A stretch of 64,000 nt of DNA from Candidatus Thiocaldithrix dubininis (lineage in GTDB: Bacteria; Pseudomonadota; Gammaproteobacteria; Thiotrichales; Thiotrichaceae), in contig CP124755.1 in assembly GCA_029972135.1 (NCBI GenBank), positions 868,001-932,000 of the forward strand, given 5' to 3'. The first letter of the stretch is position 1; each line of letters opens with the position of its first letter. The notes beneath the pieces were generated by a model that worked only from the letters and a program-made list of their open reading frames with translations, did no database searches and was not told the DNA's origin. Shown piece by piece: positions 32,701 to 44,700 of this stretch. A program made the translations under genes and the position numbers.

Positions 32701-35700
32701 ACCTGCTGAAAAGCCATAATACACATAAGAGTTCCCGCTAAAGATCGTATTAATAATGTCCTGTTTCAATGACATATGCGTAACACCATCGAATAGGTAA
32801 GTAAATGTTTGATCGGTTGGATTCCAAACAAATTCCACATTATGCCATTGGGCATCTTCAATATTTCCTAGGTCAATAACGCTACTATACATACTGCTTG
32901 CACCACCCCCTTTTTGTAGTTGGTAATTGCTTGGGTTGTAGATCATCGTATGATCGTTAGGTATATCATTGAAATCAGGTTCATTATTAGCCACATTATC
33001 AAACGTATCGAATTCAGCAGCAATTGCTGGTGTAATGCCACCGACACCTAATGCACCCCCAAACATACCGCTTACATAAGGTCCACGTGGGTCATTATGG
33101 AAGGCAAAGGCAATTCCATCAGCCCCATTATCTGACCCCCAAGGCCATGTACCTGTTCGATCACCCAAATAGACGCGATAACGCAAAGAGAATGGTTTTT
33201 TCAAATCAATAGGTTTATTAGACCATGCTGAACCGTTACTGTATTCAATGGCTTGAGTTAATTCGATTTCATTATTCGCATTGAATTTTGCAGGCGTATT
33301 GACTTCAACCCAAGTGGGTTGGGTTGTGTCCATAGTGCGCCCACTTAGTACAAAATGATTTGACATTGATGTATCACAAGCCTCAAACACTTGCATGGTA
33401 TAAGTAGGCGAGAATTCGGATGTGCCGACATTAGTTAGGGTTGCCGTCGCCGTTAGTGTGGAATCTGTCATTAAACTGCTGGGCTTGCTAAGCGTAACGC
33501 TGAAAGCATTTAAACCCGTAAAGTCATTGCCATCCCCATCCTTGCTTAACGTACATGTGCCCGCTTTGCTATCTGAGGCACTGCCTTCAACAAAAGAAGT
33601 TAAGAAAATATGACCTTCACCATAATCGCGCAGTTTGCCCATACGATTAGCGCCAACTGTAGCGACACCGCCCTTAGTGGTATCTGATAAATAAACTTCT
33701 ACTGTGGCATTAGCCGGGGCGCAACCTTCAAGCGTGACATTGCTCCCTGAAATCGTACTTTTACTAATAATCGGGAAGTTTAATAGCTGATTCGCACCCG
33801 TATCCGCATCATTAGCATCATTGAGGCTGACGGTATCATTGCCTAAGTCGATACCAAGACGTCCATTGGAATAGAACGAGTTCTGATTAATCGTGTTATT
33901 GATACCCGAACTGATTGCAAGCCCATGTTTAGCATTATTCGCAATGGTATTTGCGCCTGCACTTGTGCCATTGCCAATTTTCACATTGCTAGCGCCCTCC
34001 AGTAAAATGCCGTATTCCCCATTGGGAATGGCATCTAAGCCAGAAGCGCTTAAACCAAAGCGATTGTTGGTAAGGGTGGCGCTTTTGAGTAATTCATTCG
34101 CATACATTCCATGACGACTATTGCCAGCGAATAAGTTATTGCTGATTTGCGCATTGGTGACACTGGCCGTTGCATTATTGCTTTTAAAACTTAAGCCATG
34201 CCATGCATTGGGTAACGCAGCCATGCCTGCGGCATTCAAACCAAAAATATTGTCAGCAATGACGGGTGCGTTGACGGTTGCATTCCAGAACTCAATGCCA
34301 TTAGGTGATTCGCCTTCGGTATTACCAGATAGCAGGTTATGACGGATTTCAATATTCTTCACTAAACCACTAATGGAGACACCGTCGCCAGTACGGCTAA
34401 TGGTCGTAACACCTGATAATGTTCCACCATTACCTAAAGCAGCCGTACCAGCGGCATTGGTTCCTAGATAATTCATGTCGATTTTTAAGGTGTCAATTGC
34501 ACCTGTAATCGGTTCTGCAAAAATAGCCGACCGCAAGTTTCCAGCGATGACATTGCGTCCATTGGCAGTACCGTCGCCAATTTGAATATTGGAGGCCGCG
34601 TCAATATTTACTCCAGAACCCCAATTCGGTAATTTATCCGTACCGGCTGCATTAATACCAATATAGTTGCCTAAAATCGTAATATTGCTGGCATTGTTAG
34701 CGGTACTAATACCGTGGTCGATATTGCCAGAGATCACATTTCGTCCAGCTATGCTAGCATCACCCACTTTGACATTGCTTGCACCGTCGATATGAATACC
34801 GTGGAAGTGGTTAGAGGCGGCTGTTGTACCATCGGGTGTTGTGCCAATATAGTTGCTTAGCACGGTCAACCCATTAATATTCTCGACGTAAATACCTGAG
34901 AAGTTGAAATTATTAATAATCAAGCCTTGAATAATGCTGCCATTACTACCTGCACTCAAAATCAAGCCTGCATTATCTTTGCCTGCATTCGTACCGTTTA
35001 ATTCCACGATAGGTTTACTGCTATACCCCGGTTGTGTGCGAGCATCTAACACTAAAGTATCAGTAATTTTAGGCAGAATAGAACTGGGTTTAATGCTCCA
35101 ATAATTGCCAGTTGCATTGTAGTTCGGATCAGTAGTCGGCAGCATTAAGATGGAGTTTTCTTGACCTGCCCGTAATCCCACTTGTGCCAAACTAGCATTA
35201 TCTTTCAGTAAGTTACTGTTGATAATGAATTGGCGTAATGAACCTTGCCCGCTGTCATTGGTATTAACAATGGTGTCGAAGTTAAACCCAAAATCAACGC
35301 CATTAATGTCTGCATTGTTGTATTTTACTAACTGAACGCTTTGTACTTGCGAATTGTTACTGAAGGTAAAGTTAGTGGTATTGAGCGTTAAATTACTGCT
35401 GTTAGCGCCAGCATCAGTCGCGCTGGGTTTACGTCCACCTACCTCATTAGTGACCGCCGTTGTGCCATCTGTACGATAAGTTTGGACGGCGCGTTCTGTA
35501 CCATTTGAGCCTGTACGGGTGGATTTAAGCGTATCGTTGACTATGCGTACATAGTAATCGCCATTACTAGTCGGATTGAAACTATAACTGCCATCTGCTG
35601 TGGTTAGCGTATTCGCTACTAATGCACCGCTGGCGTTATAAAGCTCGACCCGTGCATCTTTAAGCCCCTTTGCACTGTTATTGCCTGTTAAGGCACGTCC

Positions 35701-38700
35701 AGCACCGCCACCATAATTGATGTCCTCAAATACTTTGCCGCGAATCGCTTTAAGACTTACAAAAGGTGGAGAGTTTGTAATACAAACCTTTTGTAGATTT
35801 TTAGAAGCACCTGTGCCGCCTGCAAAACCATAGTAGACATAGGGATTGCCTTTAAAATCAGTATTAATTAGGTCGCGCGTAATACTACTTAGAACCGTAC
35901 TATCTACGATATAAGTAAGCTGTTTTGTACTAGGATTCCAATTAAGCTCAACGTTATGCCACTTACTATCTTCTAATTCGCCTAGGTTAATAACGGGGCT
36001 AATTAATGATGCTGCCCCGCCACCACTGACATCGTTATAACTTGTAGGATCATAAATAACGGTATGATCTTCAGGAATATCGTTGAAATTACCGTAGTTA
36101 TTCTCGAAAGTGTCGAACTCAATGCCGATTGCCGGACTAATGCCACCAACACCTAATGCTGCGCCATTAATGCCTGAAACGTTTGCACCTCTTGGGTCAT
36201 TATGGAACGCAAACGCAATTCCATCTGCACCCGTATCACCTGTTCCCGGAATATTCCACAAACCTGTAACCAAATCATGGAAGGTAACCGGTCCCACGGT
36301 ATTATTGCTGCCCAACCATACTCTAAATCTCAGGGAGAATGGATTGAGTAGACTAATTTGAGCATCCGACCAAGCCGCCCCACTAATGAAGAATTGATCC
36401 GGTGTTAGAATTAGCTCACTAGTTGTGGCATCAAATTTAGCGGGATAATCTACTTTCTGACTGAGCTTGTTGGGATCTGGTACCATTTTACCACTTAGCA
36501 CAAAATGCGAATTAAGTGTTGCATCACAACTATCAAAAGTTTGCATACCAAACGCAGGTGAGAACTCTGATGTACCTTTATTGGCTAGGGTTGCGGTCGC
36601 AGTGATCGCATCGCCAGCATTCAAACTAGCGGGTTTTGCTAAGGTAATGCTAAAGGCTTGCATACCCGTAGGTGAGTTAGTGTCAATATCAACATAACTA
36701 CAGCTTGCAGTACTAGTATCTGCTGCACTGCCTTCATTAAATGAGGTGAGATACGTTTGTCCCTCACCGTAATCAGCTACTTTGCCAAAGCGGTTGCTAC
36801 CGGCGCTAGCTGTGCCACCCGGACTGACATCAGCTTCAAATAACTCAACCGTTGCGCCAGCGGGAGCACAGCCTGTTACCGTAATATTGCTACCAGAGTA
36901 GGTTAACCCAGAAATCACGGGAAAGTTCAGTAATTGATTGGCGCCCGTATCTGCATCATTTGCATCATTTAGGGTAATACCTGCTTGAGTAACGTTTGTA
37001 CCATCACTATTTCTTAAATCAATGCCTAACTCAGCATTTGCATAAATACTATTTTGACTGATTGTTGAATTGCCTACTTTTTCGGCTAAGTGAATGCCGT
37101 TTTTGCTATTTCTAGCAATGGTGTTTTTGGTAATGCTAATGCTATCGGATTTATACAGGATAATACCGTCCGCATTTGGCACAGCGGTGGTTTTATCCGC
37201 ACCTAAGCCAATAATATTGCCGGTAATCGTATTAAAGCTGCTGCTTAAAGTATGATCTGCCCCCGTGCTAATACCTGCAATACTATTGCCTGAAATAACA
37301 TTGCCTTCGCCTATTGCAGTACTGCCGATACTAACGTCGGTAGCATAAGCATCTAAAGTAATGCCCACGGCATTTCCAACAGCTACTAGCCCCGTTTTAT
37401 CTGTGCCAATGTAGTTACCTTTAATAACATTGCTGTCCAGTTTCGGGCCGGTAATGCTAATGCCCGATGTATTACCTGAAATGATGTTGCGAGTGGCGGC
37501 GGTTGCACCTCCAATGGTTAATTCGCTGGATTCTAGATTAGCAATCCCAATGCCATTGCCAACAGCGGTACTACCATCAAGACCAATCCCAATGTAATTG
37601 CCTTGTACTAACCCCGCCTTAGTAGCAATACCATTAAATACTATGCCTGCGTTGCTGGTATTTCCGGCAATAATATTGCTATCGCCATCGTTAACGCCGC
37701 CGACAAGGCTATTATTACCAAACAGATTCAAACCAATTCCATTATTGCCTGCGGTTAAGCCATCCGGTGCAACCCCAATATGATTACAGAGGAATTTGGC
37801 ATTATTAGCGGTGCTGGTGGTATCGACCGCATTATTGGCAAAATTGGTAATCGACAAGCCTTTTAGAGTGAAGTCGCTAGCTTGTATGGTTAAGCCTGCT
37901 TTAGTACTGCTTAAACCAGTACCATCTAATTGCACTTTTAAGCTACGTCCATGACTAGCTGCTAGTAAATTACCGCAAGCCGCGCCGGTTTGAGTACTAG
38001 CATCAATCGTCGTTTTGCTATCTGTAATAGCGGGTAGGGCAGAGCTTAATTGTAATTTCCAAATACCCTTTGTAGCGTCATAACCGGGTTCAGTGGTTGG
38101 CATATTAAAGGTAATAGTATCCGCGCCTGTTTGTGCATTGGCGCACTCAATAGCATCGCGTAAAGACCCCGCATTATTGGCCGTACTATCAATGTCACTG
38201 GTAGTTTTAACAACAAGCGAACAAGTAATCGGTCCTACACTGGTGACTGTACCAAATTCTGATGTACCGACGTTTGTAACGGTTGCGGTTGCGGTAATCA
38301 AATCTTTATCGGCAATCGTAGCGGGTTTAGTGGTGGTAATAGTAAAGGCTTGCATGCCTGTTTGATTATTGCCATCCGCATCTACCGGCAATGCACAATT
38401 GCCGCTATCCGTATCGGCGCTACTGCCTTCTGTAAAGCTGGTTAAGAAGCTTTGACCTTCGCCGTAATCTTTCGATTTGCTGAAGCGATTTGCGCCAGCG
38501 GTAGCTGCGCCGCCAGTGCTTACGTCGGCTTCATAAACTTCGACCACTGAACCAGCGGGGGCGCAGCCGGTTAACGTCATGTTTGCGCCATTCAAAATCA
38601 TAGAGGAAATAATCGGCGCATTTAAAATAGCATTAGGGCCGGTATCCACATCATTCGCATCATTCAGTGAAATGACGTCCATATTCAGGTCGATACCTAA

Positions 38701-41700
38701 CTGATTATTCGCATAAATAGCATTACGGTTAACCGTCACATTGTTGGTTGTTCCCGTAATTTGCAAACCTGCTTGATTATTGTAGGCAATGCGATTTGAG
38801 CCAGAAACCGTACCGTCACCAATTTTGACGTCACTCACATGTTGAATGAGCACGCCGTGGGCAGTATTTGCAATGGCGGTAGTTGCGTCTTTGCTGATCC
38901 CAATGTTATTGCCCACAATCGTAATATTTTTGCTAAGTAGATTGGTTTGATCGTTAAATAAATTAATGCCGCTTTGACCATTCCCAGAAATAGTGTTGCC
39001 AGCACTACTAGTGCTACCAATCGTTAGATTCGGTGTTTTGTTTACCAGAATACCCGCGCCATTATTGGCTAAGGCGGTACTGCCATTCTGGGTTGTACCG
39101 ATGCGATTGTCATAGACTAATGTGCCGCTTGCATCTCCGTCCGTAAATTGAATGCCATGTGAGTCATTGCCCGAAATTACATTGCCATTAATCGTCAAAT
39201 TAGTTGAGGCGGTTTGCACATCAATGCCTGTGCCTTTATTGCCCTTATCTAAGTTGCCGCTTGTGTCTGTGCCAATGCGATTATTAATAATACTACTGCT
39301 AGGACTAGAAACTAAATGAATGCCACTTGCACCATTGCCAGATAAGGTATTATTGCGAATGGTGATACCGTTGGTATCTTTGGTTTCAATGCCCGACTGG
39401 GTGTTAGCCGCAATCGTAGTACCGTCAGCCGCTAACCCAATGATGTTATTTTCAATCAGCACATTGCTGGCAGCATCTACCGCCAATATGCCAATGCGTT
39501 TGCCATTTGCAATAACATTGCCATCAGCACTATTACTTCCGCCAATTACTACGCCTGCGGAATTTTGGACATAGATACCATGTTCACTATTGCCAAATGC
39601 ACTTGCACCGTTCTTATCCGTGCCAATGTAGTTGCCTTTAATTTCAGTATTGGGCGTTTTGCTATTACGAATGCCGTTTAATTTGTTGTTCGCAATAATA
39701 TTACGCCCTGCGGCTGTTCCATCCCCAATTTTGGCATTGGCGGTATCGCTTAAGAAAATACCATTAGATTCATTGGCAATCGCTTTTAAGCCAGTGATAT
39801 CGGTTCCAATATAATTGCCTAGAATCGTAAGATTTTGCGTACCAAAGCCGGTTTTAATAGCGTCTGCATTGCCTGCAATGATATTGCGTTTATCTGCCGT
39901 GATACCGCCAATCGTTACGGTAGTGGTATTGGAGGTATAAACGCCATTTCCGATATTGTTTAATGCGCCTAAACCGTCTGGGGTTAAGCCAATTAAATTG
40001 CCCGTTACCGTCAATGTATTGGTGGTATCCACATAAATGGCATGTGAACCCCCCGTAGTAGAGGTTGTACTTAAGGTCTTGTTATTGCCAGCCAGTTGAT
40101 TGCTATGAATCGTAATGTCTGAAGCACGTACGGTATTTGATGTGCCTTTAACACGAATGCCCGCATATTCTGCACCGACTTGATTATTAGAGCGCGCACT
40201 TAGCCCGTCCGCACTCGTACCAATACGATTATTGCTAATGGTGGCGCGTGTGACTTTTTCTAGATAAATACCATTTTGATGATTATTCGAGATAACATTA
40301 CGCGTATCAGTGTCCGTACCGCCGACAGTAAGGTCTTGCGCCCCCACTACTGTCAAGCCGTTTGTGCCATTTTTAGCCGCTGTACTGCCATCAGCCGCTA
40401 AGCCAAGGTTATTACAAGTTACCACGAGGTTATTAGCGTTGGCCGTAGCGGATAAACCTGCATCGGTAAAGTTGCCAATGGCTAAACCGCGTATGCTGGT
40501 ACGTGCTACATCTACTTTTAGACCTGCAATAGAATTACCCGCATTTGTCCCATCCAACATGATCATTAAAGCACGATTAGCATCTGCGCAACTGGCGTTA
40601 GGTTGAGTTGCTCCATCTACTGCTGTATTGCTATCGCTAATCGTGGGTAATGCTGAACTGGGCTTAATGCTAAAAGGTCCTGTTCCCGGAATCATGAAAA
40701 TGGAGGTTTCAACCCCAGTGCTTAAACCATTTTGAGCAATTTCATTATTTTTCAATAAATTGCTGTTCAATAGAAATTGACGTAAAGAACCCTGACCCGC
40801 GTCATTGGTATTAACGATGGTGTCAAAGTTAAAGCCAAAATTTACATTATTGATATTGCTATTCAGCGCCACAAATTGCACCGATTGTGCTTGTGTGCCA
40901 CTGGGAAAGGTAAAGCTAGTCGTGTTCAAAGCAAGGTTACTGGTATTTGCTGCTGCATCCACCACGCTAGGATTTTCACCACCTACTTGATTCGTAACCT
41001 CCGTCGTGCCCGCAGATCGATACGTCTGTACGCCGCGCTCCGTGCCATTACCGCCAGTGCGTGTTGATTTAATGGTGTCGTTTACAACGCGCACATAATA
41101 ATTAGCTGCTGATAACCCGCTAAAACTATAAGTACCATCGCTGGCAGTCGTCGTATTGCTAACATAAGCGCCTGTGGCGTTATATAACTCAACTTTTGCG
41201 CCCGTGACACCCTTTGCTCCTGCTGTGGTTGCACTGCGACCTGCGCCACCTGCATAGTTTACATCTTCAAATACAGTGCCGCTTAGTGTCCTAGCACCAG
41301 AACAACTGGCACCTTTGGCATAAATGGCAGGAACGATAATATCTTGGCGGTCTGTAGTAGTTTTATTCCAAAGCCAGTAGACAGCTTGTTCTGTATATTG
41401 ATATTCACCATTACTACCATCTACCCGATTGGCGATTTTGCGTGCTAGGTTTTTTAGTACCTTGCGCTCATCTGTAGTTAAATTTGTATTGTTATCCAAT
41501 AAACTATCTATATTGGAAATATTTTCGTAATAGAAGGTGTAATACCAAACCATTGCACCCAGTAGATCATCAAGACGCAACTGTTCACGCCCACCGTTAC
41601 TAACCGATGCGATGCTAAAGCTAATTTCTGGATCGGTTAGCGCATTAAATAATCGCGCTAATTTTGCTCTACTCGCTGTTGATAATCCCTGACGGTCTGT

Positions 41701-44700
41701 TGCATTGATTTCATAGCTATCATTCAGTTGCGGTGAAGCATCATTGCGTTCTAAGCAAAAACCAGTCAGTTGTTTACCCGAAAAGTTAAAGTCATAACTA
41801 TTGCTGTGAGCATTAACAAGGGTGTCATCTGAAATACCGGTACTACCTATATCTAGACAACCTTCGATGATTGTATTTTTGAAGCCGAAATCATTATGGT
41901 TAGATATTTGACCTGCTAATGGCGAAGTGACGTTAATTACCCAATAATTGCTAGCTGATAACGCATCTGAATCCAGCGTATCGTCTGTACCTTTATTAGC
42001 ATCGGTTAACTGCCAATCAGAAAACGGTTCAATCCCCCACATTTTTGTAATTCTAATTTGATAGGCTTTCGAGGCTGCAATGGGAGTGGCTTTTGTCACA
42101 TTTTGCACTGGCAAACTGACAGGTTTGCTGTAATTCTGCTCTATAAAACTGTAGTTACCTTGTGCATCAGTAGTGGTAATGGCAATTAGATCATTAATGG
42201 CAGGATCAAATAATTCAACTTTTGCGCCCGCAATATAAGCCATATTGCCATCATCTTGTAAGCCATTACCGTTTTTGTCATGCCAAGCCCGCCCTTTAAT
42301 TTCGGTTTTGGCGACATTAACTACATAGTCTTCTACCTCACCATAATCAGCATAGCCGGTACTTAACGCACCCGGTGAAGCACTAATACGAAAACGCGCG
42401 TAAGTACGTGCAGGCGTACTATCGGTTGCTGTCACAGGGACAATGGTTTGCCCATCGCCGTCAGTGTCTTGTACATCTTTAGCAATTTGTTCTGTGCTCT
42501 CAAATTTGCCGTTACCGTCTAAATCAATCCAAGCATTTAAATAAGCTTTACCGGCTGGTGTTGCTAAGTTCGTACCATTAACCTTGACTGTAAAGTTATT
42601 GGCTTGATTGGGAATTAGGGTTGGAATAGTAACGCCGTCTTCATCAGCGCTATTGCTGGTATCGTCGCCATTGGCATCCACGTTTTGTGCATTACTGGGT
42701 TCTTGATCTCCCTTTATGCTGCCTAAGTAACGTATTCCACTAGCGCCATGATAGGCATTTCCATAACTTTCTGGCGCATCCCCATGTTCACACAAAATAG
42801 GAACTAATCTAAACGCTTGTAAGCCTAAACCTGATAGGTTTGATGTACTGCTAATAGAAGCAGTTTGGGGTGTGGTTACGTTTTTAATCGCCTGTAAATA
42901 GAAGGTGTGCCCATCATCTTCGGTATTAACACTATAGGAACGATTAGTGTCATTTTTATAACCACCCGCATTATTAGCAATTGGTATTTCAGCAAGTTTA
43001 GTCCAGCCCGTGCCAATCGTTAGGTTTTCAGTTTTCGAGCCATTGCCAAAAGCAATGACTGCATTATCTGCGGTAGTTGTGCCGAAGGCTTGATCTGCTA
43101 AGTTTGCAATTACGGGAGAAACATTTAAATCAATTTGAAAGGGATTAGTTCGATCAATTTGACTATCTATAGGTTGAGCAGCAAGCACATTACCAAAAGT
43201 AACTGCCCCTACCATCATTTCATCGCCAGCACTTTTGGGTAAGTTCAAACCTGTAATTGTAATAGGCGTTGCTGTTTTGGGAATGGCAGGATCAAACAAT
43301 GTGTAAAAATAGTAACTTCGTGATATTTCAGCATCAGCATAATTATTACCAGTTCCATACATTTCTACAGCAAATGACATTTTATTCATTGATTGACCAT
43401 TTACCGTTACAGTCGGTATATCAGCATTGGTAATGGTTTGTGAGCTGGGAATATTGATTTCAAAATTATCCCCACGCACATTGAAAGGGCTGTGATCGCG
43501 TTCCACACTAATGAATACCATCATCATGCGGCTCGTTCCATCAGGTGGGGTATAAGTTAGGTTAGCCATACCAGACGCGCCTGAACCAGTAGCCGTTGCA
43601 TATTGGAACTTATCAAGCTGTTCCACACTTTTAGCTTGGCATTTGCCAGCACTGGTCGGTGGCGTGTAAATAATGGGTGATATTATAGGCGTAATCGAAA
43701 CGGGATAATCTTCTACTTCGCCGTCTATTAAGTTATTTGTGCTTTCTTCATTGACTGTAGGATCTACAGACGAAACTCTAAGACGTAAGAAGGTTTGCCC
43801 TTCCTTTCCGGTTGCAATTGGAAAAAAGCTTGCACTATTCCAGGTGAGGGTAAACAGCGCGGTTGTGTTGGCGGGAATAGTAAGATTGGCATTATTGGCT
43901 TCCGTGCTGTCAAACACACTATTTTTGTTTAGATCTACCCAGCCTCGAATATAAGCTGTTTTATTTTGATTATTGGTAACTTTTACCACCACACTATAGC
44001 TAGTGTCGCCTATTTTTAAGTTGGGAATTGAACCAATAATACCATCATCGTCTGAAGCATCGCCGCTGGCATCTGTACTAGTGGTATGAGTGGCTTCCAT
44101 ATCAATGGAATCACCTAAATAAACCTTAGGCGCAGGATCTGTCATAACATAACGCACCAATAGATCGTTGGACGCGCTAACATACAAATAGCCATTGGCA
44201 CTAAGTAAGTGATGGTAGGCTGTAATGGTTGGTGTGTAGTTTGTGGGAATATGGGGTAACCAACCTCCATATTCGCCGGTTTCAGGATCAATAGACCCTA
44301 ACTCCATATGTTGTGCTACCATCGAAATGGTAGAACCTGCATAAGATTGCATGCCACTACGCGCCACGATGACATCGAAGTTATCTGCATATAGAATATG
44401 CGCAGCAACTAAGCCATAACGCGTGCCACCTAACCCATCGCCGTCACCGTCTGCAGTGGATTGACCAGGATCAGATGATTTATTGGACCAAGTATGCCCG
44501 GGATTCCATACATCATTAACCGTTAAACTGGGTAAATCAATCGCAGCCAAACCTGCACGGTTGTAGTTGCCTAAGGTTGTGAAGTCACCGATTAAATAAG
44601 CTCGATTGCCCAGTCTAGAACTAATGCTATACACCACGCCGTTAGCAGAGGGTGCATTCGGCAACACGCTTTGGGTATTGGCGTCTAGTACCGCAAAATA

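Noticed and set aside
31400-40200. Repeated sequence that could suggest a CRISPR or satellite array
   Set aside because: The repeats are diverged, in frame and encode beta-helix turns such as NVISGN. There are no identical direct repeats with uniform spacers.
30188-43954. Many plus-strand frames of 60-143 codons
   Set aside because: All lie opposite the 5254-residue gene, and their Ala/Leu/Pro/Val-rich translations are the antisense of its Asn/Gly/Thr-rich repeats.
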